Positions 35,747 through 45,624 of a stretch of DNA of 64,000 nt are shown here, one piece after another. The notes under the pieces are model-generated. The model worked only from the letters and a program-made list of their open reading frames with translations. It was not told the DNA's origin and did no database searches. The stretch is taken from the NCBI RefSeq assembly GCF_030122845.1, contig NZ_CP126084.1, positions 2,852,001 through 2,916,000 on the forward strand, given 5' to 3'. Each line of letters opens with the position of its first letter. The stretch's first letter is position 1. Source of the stretch: Paenibacillus woosongensis (GTDB taxonomy: Bacteria > Bacillota > Bacilli > Paenibacillales > Paenibacillaceae). The position numbers were made by a program, and so were the translations under genes.

Positions 35747-36694
35747 TTATCTAAAAGCATCTCCCGGTGCTTGCAAGTCATAGGGCTTCCCCGTCTCCTT
35801 ACTCCGGTGCGCAGCTTCGATGAAACTGATTACCGCAAGGGTTTCCTCCGGAGCTACGGGAGATATTCCCCCTCGAAAAAAATAAACAACCTGCTCCAGC
35901 AGGCTCTCATAGTACGGCTTGCCGCCGGGCTGAATACCCACATGATCACTCCTGCGCTCTCTGTGAATGACCGCACCAAAGCTGCCGCCCTGGCGCCTGC
36001 CCCGTACGACGCCGATCCGTCCGTCCGCCCAGGTCCCCGTTATCACCTCATGATTGCCGCTGCAAGTGGTATGAACCTGGCGGCATCCCTGCCCCATAAT
36101 CGCGAACAGCATCTCCACGGTGTGAATGCCATACCAGAAATAATCGGCCTGGCCTTGCACGAACGGCATCGGGCCGTATACATCTGCCCCGATAACATCG
36201 CCATGACCAGTATGTTCCAGCGATTCCGTCAAAGCTGAAGCATAGCGAAGCGAAGAGGCGCTCATTAACGGTACGCGATAACGTTCGGCAAGAGCGACAA
36301 TAGCACGCGCATCAGTAAGGCACGTCGCAATAGGTTTATCGATGAACACCGGTTTCCCATATGGGGCGACCTTGCTGAACTGCTCCAAATGCGTGCTGCC
36401 ATCAACCGACTCGATCATGATCACATCCGCCGCCTCGGCAACCGCTTCAATGCTGCTGAGCATGGTCACGCCATATTCCCGTATGAGCTCGCCCTCATAA
36501 CGGTCCACCCGGCTGTAGCTTAATTCCATGCGTGAGGAGCCGCCGGGAAAGGCACAGCCGATGGTGATGCCGCGCAGGCAGGAGGATGAATCCTCAGCCT
36601 GATGACGATGCAGCAGCACCGCAAAAATGCTGACATGTGAAGTATCTAGACCGATCATCCCAATTTGAAGAGGGCGCTCCAGCTTGATCACCAC
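35747..36694 (-). CDS. Gfo/Idh/MocA-family oxidoreductase
   Basis: A 315-residue protein with an N-terminal Rossmann half (about 10-130, with IGMIGLDTSH as the dinucleotide loop and the lysine-containing FIDKPIATCL near residue 115) and a C-terminal alpha/beta half. The family oxidises or reduces sugars and cyclitols with NAD(P). The substrate is unknown. The GTG start at 36694 has only a weak ribosome binding site, so the exact start is uncertain. Confidence 0.78.
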   Translation of the reverse strand: MVIKLERPLQIGMIGLDTSHVSIFAVLLHRHQAEDSSSCLRGITIGCAFPGGSSRMELSYSRVDRYEGELIREYGVTMLSSIEAVAEAADVIMIESVDGSTHLEQFSKVAPYGKPVFIDKPIATCLTDARAIVALAERYRVPLMSASSLRYASALTESLEHTGHGDVIGADVYGPMPFVQGQADYFWYGIHTVEMLFAIMGQGCRQVHTTCSGNHEVITGTWADGRIGVVRGRRQGGSFGAVIHRERRSDHVGIQPGGKPYYESLLEQVVYFFRGGISPVAPEETLAVISFIEAAHRSKETGKPYDLQAPGDAFR

Positions 36695-36802
36695 GCTTTC
36701 AAGTATTATCGAATCGTGCTGTTACATTTTATGAGTCAAGGGAGCTATTTCTTCCTAATTGAGAGTTATTGACGATCAAAGATCAATCCATCAGCGCAAA
36801 AA

Positions 36803-36825
36803 AAGAGTGCTTCTTCTGCACTCTT
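36803..36825 (-). terminator. Intrinsic terminator after the exported protein gene
   Basis: AAGAGTGC pairs with GCACTCTT around a seven-base loop and is followed on the minus strand by a U-run. It lies about 20 bases after the stop codon of the gene at 36848. Confidence 0.8.
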
Positions 36826-36847
36826 CTTCCTTGTAGTTCTGCCGTTG

Positions 36848-37687
36848 TCATTTTGCTTGAAAAGAAGCCCCGTCAAACACAAATGTATTCATTGTCGTAG
36901 CTGGGGTTCCCTGAACAGTCTCCCCGTCATCCTCAAGCAAACTTAACGTCTTCCAAGCGTAGAGAATATCGTCGTGCACACGGTACCCTCCCACAGTGAG
37001 CGAATAAGATCCCGGTATCATCGCATTCATTTCCTTTGTGATCCCTTTCCAAGCCTCTACCACTCGTGTTTCCTCCATATACCAGAGATGGGCGATTTCA
37101 ACTTCCAACCCGGTACCCCCGGTCCGTTCTACAGTCTCGTACAACAGCTTACCGCCTACATGAATAGGCGTTCCCGGCATTAAATCATCTACCTTCCAAG
37201 GGCTCTCGAAAATCAATCGATAATTCCCTGTCACATCCCGATCAAAAATAAAATAATGCCCAAGATGCACCCCGCCGTCGATTGCAGCAACTACTTCTGC
37301 TGTGTCATCCCCATCAAGATCGACCAGTTCGTAGGACAAGCCTTCCACATAATAACGGTCTTCCTTCCCTTGTTCAATAATCCAATCCGCTACCTGCTGT
37401 TTCGTAATTTCGTCCTCTTCCTGAGCTTTCCCTGCTCTCTCCGGATCCGATACAATATCTATTCTATCGCTTCGTTTGTTCCAGTTCGCTGTATAACCTA
37501 GTTCTTTAGAGAGAGAAAGAAGCGGGGCGTAAACTTCCCCATCACTTTCTTCAAACCGGGACTTTAGTTGCTGTCCATCCAACATTACGACTAACGGATG
37601 ATCCGCTTCCACCGGAGGGGTTACCGTTATGCCAATCACCAACAAAGCTGCAACAGCTAAGGATCTGGCCTTGTCCTTATACTGCAT
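36848..37687 (-). CDS. Exported protein with copper amine oxidase-like stalk domain
   Basis: A 279-residue protein with a signal peptide (about 1-28). Residues about 33-78 resemble the copper amine oxidase N-terminal-like or stalk domain that is widespread in Paenibacillus surface proteins (VVMLDGQQLKS...PLLSLSKELGYTANWN). A beta-rich domain of unknown kind follows. It could be a wall or envelope protein, but no catalytic residues are recognisable. It stands alone. Confidence 0.7.
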   Translation of the reverse strand: MQYKDKARSLAVAALLVIGITVTPPVEADHPLVVMLDGQQLKSRFEESDGEVYAPLLSLSKELGYTANWNKRSDRIDIVSDPERAGKAQEEDEITKQQVADWIIEQGKEDRYYVEGLSYELVDLDGDDTAEVVAAIDGGVHLGHYFIFDRDVTGNYRLIFESPWKVDDLMPGTPIHVGGKLLYETVERTGGTGLEVEIAHLWYMEETRVVEAWKGITKEMNAMIPGSYSLTVGGYRVHDDILYAWKTLSLLEDDGETVQGTPATTMNTFVFDGASFQAK

Positions 37688-37816
37688 CCATCCGTCCTTC
37701 CCTTCTCCGCAAGCGATTTCAAATCAACATACAAGCTTTGTAAACTATAGTTACATCTTACCATTAATCTAACAGCTCTTGGTATATTTTTTGTAATTCT
37801 TTTAATTTGAATAGAG

Positions 37817-37844
37817 CTATAGAATTAGCGCTATAGAATTAGCG
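37817..37844. repeat. Tandem 14-bp repeat at the end of the small membrane gene
   Basis: CTATAGAATTAGCG occurs twice in tandem (37817-37830 and 37831-37844) across the stop codon of the gene at 37831-38073. A near copy is at 38032-38045 inside the same gene. It may be a slipped-strand duplication. Confidence 0.8.
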
Positions 37845-38073
37845 CCATGAATAGCGTCAAGAATCCCACAACGATCATAAATAAAAACGAAAATCTATCC
37901 TTGAACTTAAACCCGTTAAAGTACGGAAACACCTTCGTTGTAAGAGCCAGGAACAAGGTGGTTAACCCCGCGCTAATTCCAAAATAATCAGTGCTCTTAG
38001 TTAAAATTAAAACCAGCAGATTGACCGAAACATATAGAATTAGCGTAATCATTTTTCTAAAAATGATTGGCAT
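37831..38073 (-). CDS. Small three-span membrane protein, unknown
   Basis: A hydrophobic protein of about 80 residues with three likely spans (about 5-25, 31-48 and 58-80). I do not recognise it. ATG 38073 has GAGGAGGAGGG five bases upstream, better than the longer frame starting at 38097. A tandem 14-bp repeat crosses the stop codon. It may be a subunit or a small integral protein of unknown role. Confidence 0.55.
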   Translation of the reverse strand: MPIIFRKMITLILYVSVNLLVLILTKSTDYFGISAGLTTLFLALTTKVFPYFNGFKFKDRFSFLFMIVVGFLTLFMALIL

Positions 38074-38167
38074 TATGACCCTCCTCCTCATTTCCAAATC
38101 GCCCCCTACACGTGAATTTTACCAGATACACTCTTATTTTGTAATCATTTCTGTTGTGATAAAAAAA

Positions 38168-38208
38168 GAGCTGCCCGCAGGTTTATATAAAACCTGCAGA
38201 AGCAGCTC
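38168..38208 (-). terminator. Intrinsic terminator of the pdh operon
   Basis: Nested stem: GAGCTGC with GCAGCTC outside and GCAGGTTT with AAACCTGC inside, followed on the minus strand by seven U. It lies about 47 bases after the pdhD stop codon. Confidence 0.9.
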
Positions 38209-38254
38209 ATCCATATGCTTAGGAGTTTGTGTAACTCTTAGGAGTTACGGGAAA

Positions 38255-39670
38255 TTAACGGGAAATTATGTGGATCGGTTTGCCTTCGACAACCTCTGCC
38301 GCTTCCATCGCGATTTCACCCAGTGTTGGGTGAGCGTGGATCGTCAGGGAGATATCTTCAAGCGTCGCGCCCATTTCAATCGCCAGCGCGATTTCAGTAA
38401 TGAGGTTGGATGCTTCGATACCAACGATTTGCGCGCCGATGACAAGGTCGTTCTCCGCGTTGGCGACAAGCTTCATGAAGCCGTCTGGCTGGTTCAGGGA
38501 TGTAGCGCGTCCGTTGGCCGCAAACGGGAATTTACCCGATTTCACTTTGATGCCCTTTTCCTTCGCGTCCTTCTCGGTCAAGCCGACGCTGGAGCACTCA
38601 GGATCCGTAAATACAACGGAAGGAATCGCTTTGTAATCAACAACAGATGGCAGTCCTGCAATGGCCTCAGCCGCCACTTTACCTTCGTAGGAAGCTTTGT
38701 GAGCGAGTGCCAGGCCAGGGACGATATCGCCGATTGCAAAGATTTTCGGATTGGATGTACGGCCTTGATGATCGACTTTAACCAGCCCGCGATCGTCCAG
38801 CTCAACGCCAGCCAGGTCAAGACCCAGCTCCCCGTCTGTGTTTGGACGGCGTCCTACAGTAACAAGCAGGTAGTCTGCCGTAATTTCCTTGCTTTCACCG
38901 TTAACGGAATATTTAACCGTAACGTTCTTGTCGGTTTGTACCGCACTTTCCGCTTTCGCGTTCGTTACGATCTCGATGCCTGTTTTCTCCATGCTCTTCG
39001 CCACAAGACGAGTCATATCCTTATCGAAGCCAGGCAGTACCGTATCCATGCCCTCAATGATCGTTACTTTCGTACCGAACTTGGACAGCATTTGGCCAAG
39101 TTCTGCACCGATGTACCCGCCGCCGATAACGACCAGGCTCTCAGGAATTTCTTGAAGCTCGAGCGCTTCAGTAGAAGACAGAATGCGTCCTCCAAATGGG
39201 AATGGCTTGAGTTCTATCGGACGGGAACCCGTTGCCAGGATGCAATGTTTGAAACGGTAGCGAGGTGCTTCGTATTCGTTGAATACGCGAGCTTCGTTCT
39301 CATTGATGAACATCACTTCGCCATTGAATACCTCGACTTTGTTGCCTTTCAGCAAACCGCCGACGCCTTGAGTCATTTTTTTGACGACGCTGTTTTTGAA
39401 TTCCTGTGTTTTCGAGAAATCCACTTTTACGTTCTCTACAGAAATACCGAATGCATCCGCATGTTTTGCAGACTCATATTGGTGTGCAGCGGAGATCAAT
39501 GCTTTGGAAGGAATACATCCGCGGTTCAAGCACACACCGCCGAGTTCCGATTTATCTACGATCAGTACCTTTTGTCCGAGCTGGGCAGCGCGAATGGCTG
39601 CCACGTATCCGCCGGGACCTGCACCGACTACCAGTGTATCAATATCAAGAGAAGCGTCTCCTACGACCAT
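38255..39670 (-). CDS. pdhD: Dihydrolipoyl dehydrogenase (E3)
   Basis: FAD enzyme that reoxidises the lipoyl arm of pyruvate dehydrogenase with NAD. The 471-residue product has the FAD motif GAGPGG, the redox disulfide [13 protein letters not shown], the NAD motif [10 protein letters not shown] and the C-terminal HAHPTLGE active-site histidine. GGAGG lies nine bases before the ATG. It is the last gene of pdhABCD, four bases after pdhC. Short duplications (AATTTCCCGT) cross its stop codon. Confidence 0.95.
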   Translation of the reverse strand: MVVGDASLDIDTLVVGAGPGGYVAAIRAAQLGQKVLIVDKSELGGVCLNRGCIPSKALISAAHQYESAKHADAFGISVENVKVDFSKTQEFKNSVVKKMTQGVGGLLKGNKVEVFNGEVMFINENEARVFNEYEAPRYRFKHCILATGSRPIELKPFPFGGRILSSTEALELQEIPESLVVIGGGYIGAELGQMLSKFGTKVTIIEGMDTVLPGFDKDMTRLVAKSMEKTGIEIVTNAKAESAVQTDKNVTVKYSVNGESKEITADYLLVTVGRRPNTDGELGLDLAGVELDDRGLVKVDHQGRTSNPKIFAIGDIVPGLALAHKASYEGKVAAEAIAGLPSVVDYKAIPSVVFTDPECSSVGLTEKDAKEKGIKVKSGKFPFAANGRATSLNQPDGFMKLVANAENDLVIGAQIVGIEASNLITEIALAIEMGATLEDISLTIHAHPTLGEIAMEAAEVVEGKPIHIISR

Positions 39671-39674
39671 GTTG

Positions 39675-40979
39675 TTATACCTCCATTACGAGCAGCTCAG
39701 GGTTGGAGAGCAGCTCTTTGATATAGTTCATGAAGTATTGAGCAGTAGCACCGTCGATCAGACGATGGTCAAAGCTGAGGGACAGGGCCATAACCGGAGC
39801 TACGACAACTTCCCCGTTCTTCACAACCGGCTTCTCGCTAATACGGCCAGTTCCGAGAATAGCTACCTCAGGGTAGTTGATGATCGGAGTAAAGAACATA
39901 CCGCCGGCAGAGCCAATGTTCGTAATCGAAATCGTGCTGCCTCTCATTTCGTTAGGGGACAATTTGCCTTCGCGTCCGCGGGCAGCCAAATCGCGAATAG
40001 CGTCTGCGATCATCCAGATGCTCTTGCGATCCGCATCCTTGATCACCGGCACGATCAGACCATTGTCCGTATCGGTTGCGATACCAATATCGTAATGCTT
40101 TTTGTATACAATCTCGTTGTTCTCTTCGTCGATCGAAGCGTTAAGCGCAGGGAATTGACGAGCAGCCGCAACAAGCGCTTTGACGATAAACGGAAGATAA
40201 GTCACTTTCGTGCCTTTCTTCTCGGCGATCGGCTTCATACGCGTACGGAACGCTACCAGCTCGGTTACGTCAACTTCGTCCATGATCGTAACGTGAGGAG
40301 CCGTATACGCGGATTTAACCATCGCATTGGAGATCGCTTTGCGGATGCCTTTGAACGGTACGCGTTCTTCTTCGGCGCTTACGCTGACTGCTGCCGGAGC
40401 TGCTGCTGGAGCTGCTTCTGCAGCTTTCGCGCTCTCTTGGGCTGCAGCCGGTGTTCCGCCGCCGCTCAGGAATGCTTCCACGTCTTCGCGTGTAATTTTG
40501 CCTGCTTTGCCGGAGCCTTGAACCTGGCTCAAATCTACGCCCTTCTCACGAGCGAATTTACGTACGCTAGGCGTAGCCAGAATTTCGCGGTTAGGTGCCG
40601 CTGGAGCAGCAGCGCTGTCCTTGCCAGCCGCCGGATTCTCGGTTGCTGGAGAATCTTTCGTATCCGCTCCGCCTTGTGCAGCATCGGCTTCTTGAGCGCT
40701 ATGCTCTTCCGGAGCGCCCTCTTGCTCTGGAATGTCGCCTTCAGCGTCGATAACGGCAACGACTTGACCTACGCGGAACACGGCCCCGTCCGTACCGAAC
40801 ACCTCTTGCACTGTACCATTTACCGGACAAGGAACCTCAACGACCGCCTTGTCGTTTTGCACTTCCATAATAATATCGTCGTCGGTTACTTTATCGCCGA
40901 CTTTGATATGCATTTTAATAATTTCGCCTTCGTGAAGCCCCTCGCCAAGCTCAGGGAAACGATATTCAAATTTAGCCAC
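39675..40979 (-). CDS. pdhC: Dihydrolipoamide acetyltransferase (E2)
   Basis: Core of the pyruvate dehydrogenase complex that moves acetyl groups from lipoyl to CoA. The 434-residue protein has one lipoyl domain (about 1-80, lipoyl-lysine in NDKAVVEV), an Ala/Pro-rich linker, an E3-binding domain (about 130-165), a second linker and a catalytic domain with FDHRLIDGA near the end. The start is GTG, with GGAGG eight bases upstream. It is encoded between pdhB and pdhD. A single lipoyl domain is usual in Bacillus. Confidence 0.95.
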   Translation of the reverse strand: MAKFEYRFPELGEGLHEGEIIKMHIKVGDKVTDDDIIMEVQNDKAVVEVPCPVNGTVQEVFGTDGAVFRVGQVVAVIDAEGDIPEQEGAPEEHSAQEADAAQGGADTKDSPATENPAAGKDSAAAPAAPNREILATPSVRKFAREKGVDLSQVQGSGKAGKITREDVEAFLSGGGTPAAAQESAKAAEAAPAAAPAAVSVSAEEERVPFKGIRKAISNAMVKSAYTAPHVTIMDEVDVTELVAFRTRMKPIAEKKGTKVTYLPFIVKALVAAARQFPALNASIDEENNEIVYKKHYDIGIATDTDNGLIVPVIKDADRKSIWMIADAIRDLAARGREGKLSPNEMRGSTISITNIGSAGGMFFTPIINYPEVAILGTGRISEKPVVKNGEVVVAPVMALSLSFDHRLIDGATAQYFMNYIKELLSNPELLVMEV

Positions 40980-41006
40980 CTGGAAGACCTCCTAAGTTCA
41001 TTAAGA

Positions 41007-41984
41007 TTAAAATTCGAGTACTTTATTCACTCCTGCAATAATCGTAGCCGGAGACGGAAGCCATTGATCTTCGATTTGCGCGAACGGATAGACGGTATCC
41101 GGCGGAGCTACGCGAAGAACCGGCGCTTCCAAGTGAAGGATCGCTTTCTCGTTAATTTGAGCGATAACCTCTGCAGCGATACCTGCAGATTTTTGCGCTT
41201 CTTGAACGATAATAGCGCGGTTCGTTTTCTTCACCGATTCAATAACGGTGTCAATGTCAAGAGGCACGAGCGTGCGGAGGTCGATTACCTCTGCCTTAAT
41301 GCCGTTCTTCTCAAGCTCTTCTGCTGCTTTAACCGCCGTATGAACCATTAGGCCGTAAGCGATGATTGTTACGTCAGAGCCCTCGCGAACGACTTTCGCT
41401 TTGCCGATCTCAACAGTATACTCGCCTTCTGGCACTTCTTCACGGTAAGCATGGTACAGGTTCAAGTGCTCCATGAAGAAAACAGGGTCGTTGTCGCGGA
41501 TAGCAGAAATCATCAAACCTTTAGCGTCGTAAGGGTTGGATGGAATCACTAATTTAATACCCGGAGTTTGCGCGATCAAACCTTCCAATGCGTCTGTATG
41601 CAGCTCAGCTGCTTTAACACCGCCGCCGAACGGAGTACGGAATACGATCGGCGCGTTGTAGCGGCCGCCGGAACGGTAACGCATGCGGGCTGCCTGAACC
41701 ACGATTTGATCGAGCGCTTCAAAGATAAAACCTACGAACTGGATTTCCGCAATCGGACGGAATCCTTGGATACCCAAACCTACTGCCATACCGCCAATAG
41801 CGGATTCTGCAAGCGGCGTATCGAATACGCGCTCTTCGCCGAACTGTTTTTGCAAGCCTTCCGTAGCACGGAATACGCCACCGACATTACCGACGTCTTC
41901 CCCGAAGATCAGAACGTTAGGATCACGTTCTAATTCCACGCGCATCGCATCACGAATCGCTTCTTTTAAATTCATTTGTGCCAT
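41007..41984 (-). CDS. pdhB: Pyruvate dehydrogenase E1 beta subunit
   Basis: Half of the E1 heterotetramer that decarboxylates pyruvate with thiamine diphosphate. The 325-residue product begins [14 protein letters not shown] as in Bacillus and has the beta-subunit motifs [14 protein letters not shown] and PEGEYT. I start at ATG 41984, with AGGAGG eleven bases upstream; two longer starts up to 42014 would not fit the usual PdhB start. It lies 83 bases after pdhA. Confidence 0.94.
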   Translation of the reverse strand: MAQMNLKEAIRDAMRVELERDPNVLIFGEDVGNVGGVFRATEGLQKQFGEERVFDTPLAESAIGGMAVGLGIQGFRPIAEIQFVGFIFEALDQIVVQAARMRYRSGGRYNAPIVFRTPFGGGVKAAELHTDALEGLIAQTPGIKLVIPSNPYDAKGLMISAIRDNDPVFFMEHLNLYHAYREEVPEGEYTVEIGKAKVVREGSDVTIIAYGLMVHTAVKAAEELEKNGIKAEVIDLRTLVPLDIDTVIESVKKTNRAIIVQEAQKSAGIAAEVIAQINEKAILHLEAPVLRVAPPDTVYPFAQIEDQWLPSPATIIAGVNKVLEF

Positions 41985-42067
41985 TAGATTCATATCCTCC
42001 TCATTAAGAAACAATCAGACTTTTACTGCCAAGCATTCATTCATGCTCTTAGGTCCTGCTTATCGTC

Positions 42068-43147
42068 TTACTGGAAATCTGCTTTTTGCTCTTCCAGATG
42101 TTTAGGCGTCGTTTCGAACATGCTATCGATCAGACCAGGGATGGTCATTTTCTCGGTTTGTTCTGCTTTCTTGATATGCTCATTAACCGTAGCTTTGGCT
42201 TCTTCCTTCACGCGAGCTGTATCTTCTTCTGTCCAAAGACCTTTCTTCTCCAGATATTTGGCAAGACGTGCGATTGGATCCTTCTCGCTCCACTGGCCTT
42301 CTTCTTCCTTCGTACGGTACTTGGAAGTATCATCGGACAAGGAGTGTGGACGGAAACGGTAAGTAACGGCTTCGATCAATGTAGCACCTTCACCGTTGCG
42401 AGCGCGCTCAGCTGCTTCTTGAACAGCGCTGATAACGGCAAACACGTCCATACCGTCGATTTTCACGCCGCGGATACCCGCTGCAACCGCTTTGTGAGCG
42501 ATCGATAGAGCTGCAGTTTGTTTGGAGAACGGAGTTGTGATCGCATATCCGTTGTTTTGCACAAAGAAAATAACCGGCAGTTTATAAACTCCAGCAAAGT
42601 TGAGTGCTTCGTAGAAATCGCCCTCGGAGGATCCCCCGTCACCTGTGTATGTGATAGCGACTTGCTGCTGCTTCTTCAGTTTGTAACCCATAGCGATACC
42701 CATGGCATGAAGCACTTGGGCGCCGATAATGATTTGTGGCATAAGTACGTTGACGCCTTCCGGAATCTGACCGCCGTGCTGATGTCCGCGGGAATACAGA
42801 AACGCTTGATACAGCGGAAGACCATGCCATACGAGCTGCGGCATATCACGGTAGCCCGGGCAAATGAAGTCGTCCTTGTTCAAAGCGAACTCGCTGCCCA
42901 CCATCGTAGCTTCTTGGCCGGATACAGGCGCATAGAATCCAAGACGGCCTTGACGGCCCAGGTTAATGGCTCTTTCATCCCATGTACGGGTAAATACCAT
43001 GCGGTACATTAACTCTTTCAATTGATCATCACTTAAATTAGGAACTTTATCTTTGTTAACGATTTCACCGTCCGGGGATAGCACGGACAAAGCTTCGACT
43101 TCCTCAGTGTATACTTCGTAAGGAACCCTGCTCTTGTTCTTGCTCAT
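42068..43147 (-). CDS. pdhA: Pyruvate dehydrogenase E1 alpha subunit
   Basis: The other half of E1. It binds thiamine diphosphate: GDGGSSEGDF...NN is the ThDP motif, and the late YRFRPHSLSDD contains the regulatory loop. The product has about 359 residues. I start at ATG 43147, with GAGGTG upstream; the longer frame at 43180 lacks a site. It is the first gene of pdhABCD and has a strong promoter upstream. Confidence 0.94.
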   Translation of the reverse strand: MSKNKSRVPYEVYTEEVEALSVLSPDGEIVNKDKVPNLSDDQLKELMYRMVFTRTWDERAINLGRQGRLGFYAPVSGQEATMVGSEFALNKDDFICPGYRDMPQLVWHGLPLYQAFLYSRGHQHGGQIPEGVNVLMPQIIIGAQVLHAMGIAMGYKLKKQQQVAITYTGDGGSSEGDFYEALNFAGVYKLPVIFFVQNNGYAITTPFSKQTAALSIAHKAVAAGIRGVKIDGMDVFAVISAVQEAAERARNGEGATLIEAVTYRFRPHSLSDDTSKYRTKEEEGQWSEKDPIARLAKYLEKKGLWTEEDTARVKEEAKATVNEHIKKAEQTEKMTIPGLIDSMFETTPKHLEEQKADFQ

Positions 43148-43186
43148 TTTCTTCACCTCGACAAAAAATTTGATTATCATGTGCTG

Positions 43187-43300
43187 CTGTTATAGAATTA
43201 TTATACATCTGTTTCACTCAATAAGTCAAAGATATTCCGGTAATTTGTACTTTATACTTATCTTTGTATGTATAACAGCGTATAATTTTCACTATAACAG
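43187..43300. repeat. Three CTGTTATA/TATAACAG copies around the pdhA promoter
   Basis: CTGTTATAG at 43187-43195 (downstream of the -10), TATAACAG at 43271-43278 and CTATAACAG at 43292-43300. The outer two are inverted. They may be binding sites for an unknown regulator of pdh, or the edge of a divergent promoter. Confidence 0.4.
43200..43229 (-). promoter_or_regulatory. Sigma-A promoter of pdhABCD
   Basis: TTGACT (43224-43229), 18 bases, TATAAT (43200-43205) on the minus strand, 53 bases before the pdhA start codon. Confidence 0.85.
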
Positions 43301-43401
43301 AAGCCCGATTTAAAACCAGTGAATGGAACACTTACTCTAACGGTTATCTTAACTTATCAGCCATTTAAAAGCAAAATGCAAAGACGGGAGCGTGTTGTAT
43401 T

Positions 43402-44130
43402 ATGACGGATTCGCGCTATTTAAAACGAACGATCGTCAAGGAAGAAATCGACAGCAAATACTTGGATGAGAAGCGGTCGCTGCGGATTTATTTGCCTCCG
43501 GGCTATAATGAAATCCTCAGCTATCCTGTCGTATATTGTCAGGACGGAGAAGAATTTTTCAATTACGGCCGAATCGCTACCCATGCGAACCGCCTCATCC
43601 TAGATGAAGGGCTTGACCCGTTCATCATTGTTGGCGTCGAGGTTGATACATCGGTGCGTACCGAGGAGTATGCTCCTTTCGGCAACCGCTTCGACGCTTA
43701 TATTTCCTGCTTCACTGAAGAAATTATTCCCTACATTGAGAGCAAATATCCGGTTCGCCGCGAAGCGGACGAACGTATTTTGGCTGGAGATTCGCTAGGA
43801 GGCACCATCTCGCTGCATATCGCTATGAAAAAACCTGAACTGTTTTCCAAAGTGATCAGCTTGTCCGGCGCGTTTTACGAAAAAACCCAGCAACTGATAT
43901 CCGAAGAATCCGACTTGTCCTTCCTTTCCTTATATATGATCGTCGGCCTGCAGGAGGACAATTACACGACAGATACAGGAACGTATAATTTTGTGGAGCT
44001 GAACCGGGCGACCAAATCGCTCTTGGAAGAGCGCGGCGCCCAAATACGGTACCTTGAAAAAGAAGGCAGGCATTTATGGGGTTTCTGGCAGAACGAGCTG
44101 CCTGAAGCGCTCCTGCATTTTTTGAAATAG
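43402..44130 (+). CDS. Esterase of the alpha/beta hydrolase (D, enterobactin esterase-like) family
   Basis: A 242-residue cytoplasmic alpha/beta hydrolase. The nucleophile elbow is AGDSLGG (Ser about residue 132), the start RSLRIYLPPGYNE is typical of esterase D-like and putative siderophore esterases, and a late His in EGRHLWGFWQ completes the triad. The substrate is unknown. It has no signal peptide. It lies alone upstream of an insertion sequence. Confidence 0.82.
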   Translation: MTDSRYLKRTIVKEEIDSKYLDEKRSLRIYLPPGYNEILSYPVVYCQDGEEFFNYGRIATHANRLILDEGLDPFIIVGVEVDTSVRTEEYAPFGNRFDAYISCFTEEIIPYIESKYPVRREADERILAGDSLGGTISLHIAMKKPELFSKVISLSGAFYEKTQQLISEESDLSFLSLYMIVGLQEDNYTTDTGTYNFVELNRATKSLLEERGAQIRYLEKEGRHLWGFWQNELPEALLHFLK

Positions 44131-44294
44131 TGCGTGCAATCATCAAAAAATAAGCAGCCTCCAGAGCATGGTGGCGCTTTCAAATCATCTTGATTTAAAG
44201 AGAAGCCGTTGTGGTATTATCCCCTCATGGTAGACAGTGAAAAAAGAGTCCATGTATTATGGATTCAACACAGTTGACCGGAGGGGATTTTTCT

Positions 44295-44633
44295 ATGCCA
44301 CCAAAGAAGGGGCAGACGTTTGCCAAATACAGCGAGGAAACAAAGAAAGAAGCAGTACGACTACGTACAGAAGAAAACTGGTCGTATTCCATGATCAAAG
44401 AAAAGTTGGGAATCAAGAGTGATGCACAAATCATTAGCTGGGTGCGTAAAGCACAGAGGGGAGAAAGCTTTGAAGATTGTCGCGGACGATGGACGAAGAA
44501 GCATTTTAGCAGCGTAGAAGAAGAGAATGCTTACCTGAAAGCGCAGGTGGAATACCTAAAAAAGCTCAATCCAAATCTACACGGGGAGGGAAGTTGGATA
44601 AGCAAGCCCGGTTCGAGTCCATTCGAGAAATGA
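44295..44633 (+). CDS. IS3-family OrfA (DNA-binding part of the transposase)
   Basis: A 112-residue protein with the N-terminal helix-turn-helix of IS3-type OrfA (YSEETKKEAVRLRTEE...YSMIKEKLGI) and a leucine-zipper-like helix near the end (EEENAYLKAQVEYLKKL). GGAGGGG lies eight bases before the ATG. A slippery sequence A AAA AAG at 44558-44564 near its end lets ribosomes shift by -1 into orfB, giving the full OrfAB transposase. Confidence 0.88.
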   Translation: MPPKKGQTFAKYSEETKKEAVRLRTEENWSYSMIKEKLGIKSDAQIISWVRKAQRGESFEDCRGRWTKKHFSSVEEENAYLKAQVEYLKKLNPNLHGEGSWISKPGSSPFEK

Positions 44634-45445
44634 GCCCGCTTTATCCGCTCGTGAAGCTCTGTAAGATTGCAGAAGTGTCACGAGCTGGTTACTACAAGTG
44701 GTTGAATACATTGGCAGATCGAGAAGCAATGTTAGAAGCAGATACCATGTTAAAGGATCACATCTTGGCCATTCATCGATTGCGGCCCTATTTTGGCTAT
44801 TATCGCATGCGTACCGCTTTACGGAAGGAGGGCCTCCTTGTTAACCACAAAAAGGTCCGCAGGCTTATGCGTGAACTTGGAATACGGTCCGTTATTCGGA
44901 AGAAGCGTCCCTTCACCGGTTATAAACCCTCCGTCATATTTCACAATGTCTTAAACCGAAAGTTCGCGGCTGAAGCTGTTATGGAAAAATACGTAACAGA
45001 TATCACTTATGTACGAACGGGTAATGACTTTATTTACCTATCCGTTGTCATGGATTTATATAATAATGAGATCATTGCTTGGAAGCTTAGCGAACGAAAT
45101 GATCTCCAACTCGTACTTGAAACTGTGAAACAGATTACCGCTCCTGGAGCCCTTCTACATTCCGATCAGGGTTTTCAATACACGACTAAAAGCTATGCAG
45201 CCTTATTGGACGACCTAAGACTCGTAGGAAGCCACTCAAGGCGCGGGAACTGCTTTGACAACGCGTGTATTGAATCATTCTTCTCTCATCTAAAAACGGA
45301 AAAACTGCATTTAGAAAAGCCTAAATCGATCGGCGAGGCTCAAGAGCTTATCGCCCAGTATATCGATTATTATAATCACGAACGGTTTCAGAAAAAACTC
45401 GGCGACCGCTCCCCAGTGGAGTACCGGGAAACGATCGCCGCTTAG
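44594..45445 (+). CDS. IS3-family OrfB (DDE catalytic part of the transposase)
   Basis: A protein of about 283 residues if read from TTG 44594, but it is probably made as an OrfAB fusion through the -1 shift at 44558-44564. The integrase-like DDE triad is visible: Asp in VTDITYV, Asp in LHSDQGFQY and Glu in NACIESFFSHLK, with the usual spacing of about 35 between the last two. It cuts and joins the element ends. The GNCFDNACIES motif is typical of the IS150 group. The frame is open between the slip site and the start codon. Confidence 0.9.
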   Translation: MDKQARFESIREMSPLYPLVKLCKIAEVSRAGYYKWLNTLADREAMLEADTMLKDHILAIHRLRPYFGYYRMRTALRKEGLLVNHKKVRRLMRELGIRSVIRKKRPFTGYKPSVIFHNVLNRKFAAEAVMEKYVTDITYVRTGNDFIYLSVVMDLYNNEIIAWKLSERNDLQLVLETVKQITAPGALLHSDQGFQYTTKSYAALLDDLRLVGSHSRRGNCFDNACIESFFSHLKTEKLHLEKPKSIGEAQELIAQYIDYYNHERFQKKLGDRSPVEYRETIAA

Positions 45446-45554
45446 AACACTCTTTTCTTACTGTCTACTTGACGGGGCTATGACCATTGCGGCTTCTCTT
45501 CTTGCTTCTTATATAATGCACGCACTAAAACCATTGTAGTCTGACCTGGTAAAA

Positions 45555-45583
45555 TTGTGCAAGCCTTAAATCTGTTTTATACT
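45555..45583 (+). promoter_or_regulatory. Promoter of thiN
   Basis: TTGTGC (45555-45560), 17 bases, TATACT (45578-45583), 41 bases before the thiN start codon. Confidence 0.75.
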
Positions 45584-45624
45584 GGAGTTGGGGCATGTTC
45601 CGCAAAATGAAAGGAAGTAGAGAT

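Larger units (their letters stand above)
44198..45500 (+). mobile_element. IS3-family insertion sequence (IS150-like)
   Basis: About 1303 bp carrying orfA and orfB in a -1 frameshift arrangement. Terminal inverted repeats of about 53 bp match at 39 positions; AAGAGAAGCCG and GTAGACAGT plus AAAAGAGT are the strongest blocks. The left repeat is at 44198-44250 and the right at 45448-45500. I could not see a clear target duplication. Both frames are intact, so the element may be active. Confidence 0.82.

Noticed and set aside
37991..41351. Two long plus-strand open frames (576 and 656 residues) opposite pdhD and pdhC
   Set aside because: They are antisense to clearly conserved dehydrogenase genes, have no ribosome binding site and no domain, and read as low-quality protein. 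They arise from the codon bias of the pdh genes.
44131..44197. A target-site duplication at the IS3 ends
   Set aside because: The bases directly outside the two terminal repeats differ. CTTG occurs near both ends but not in the right positions.
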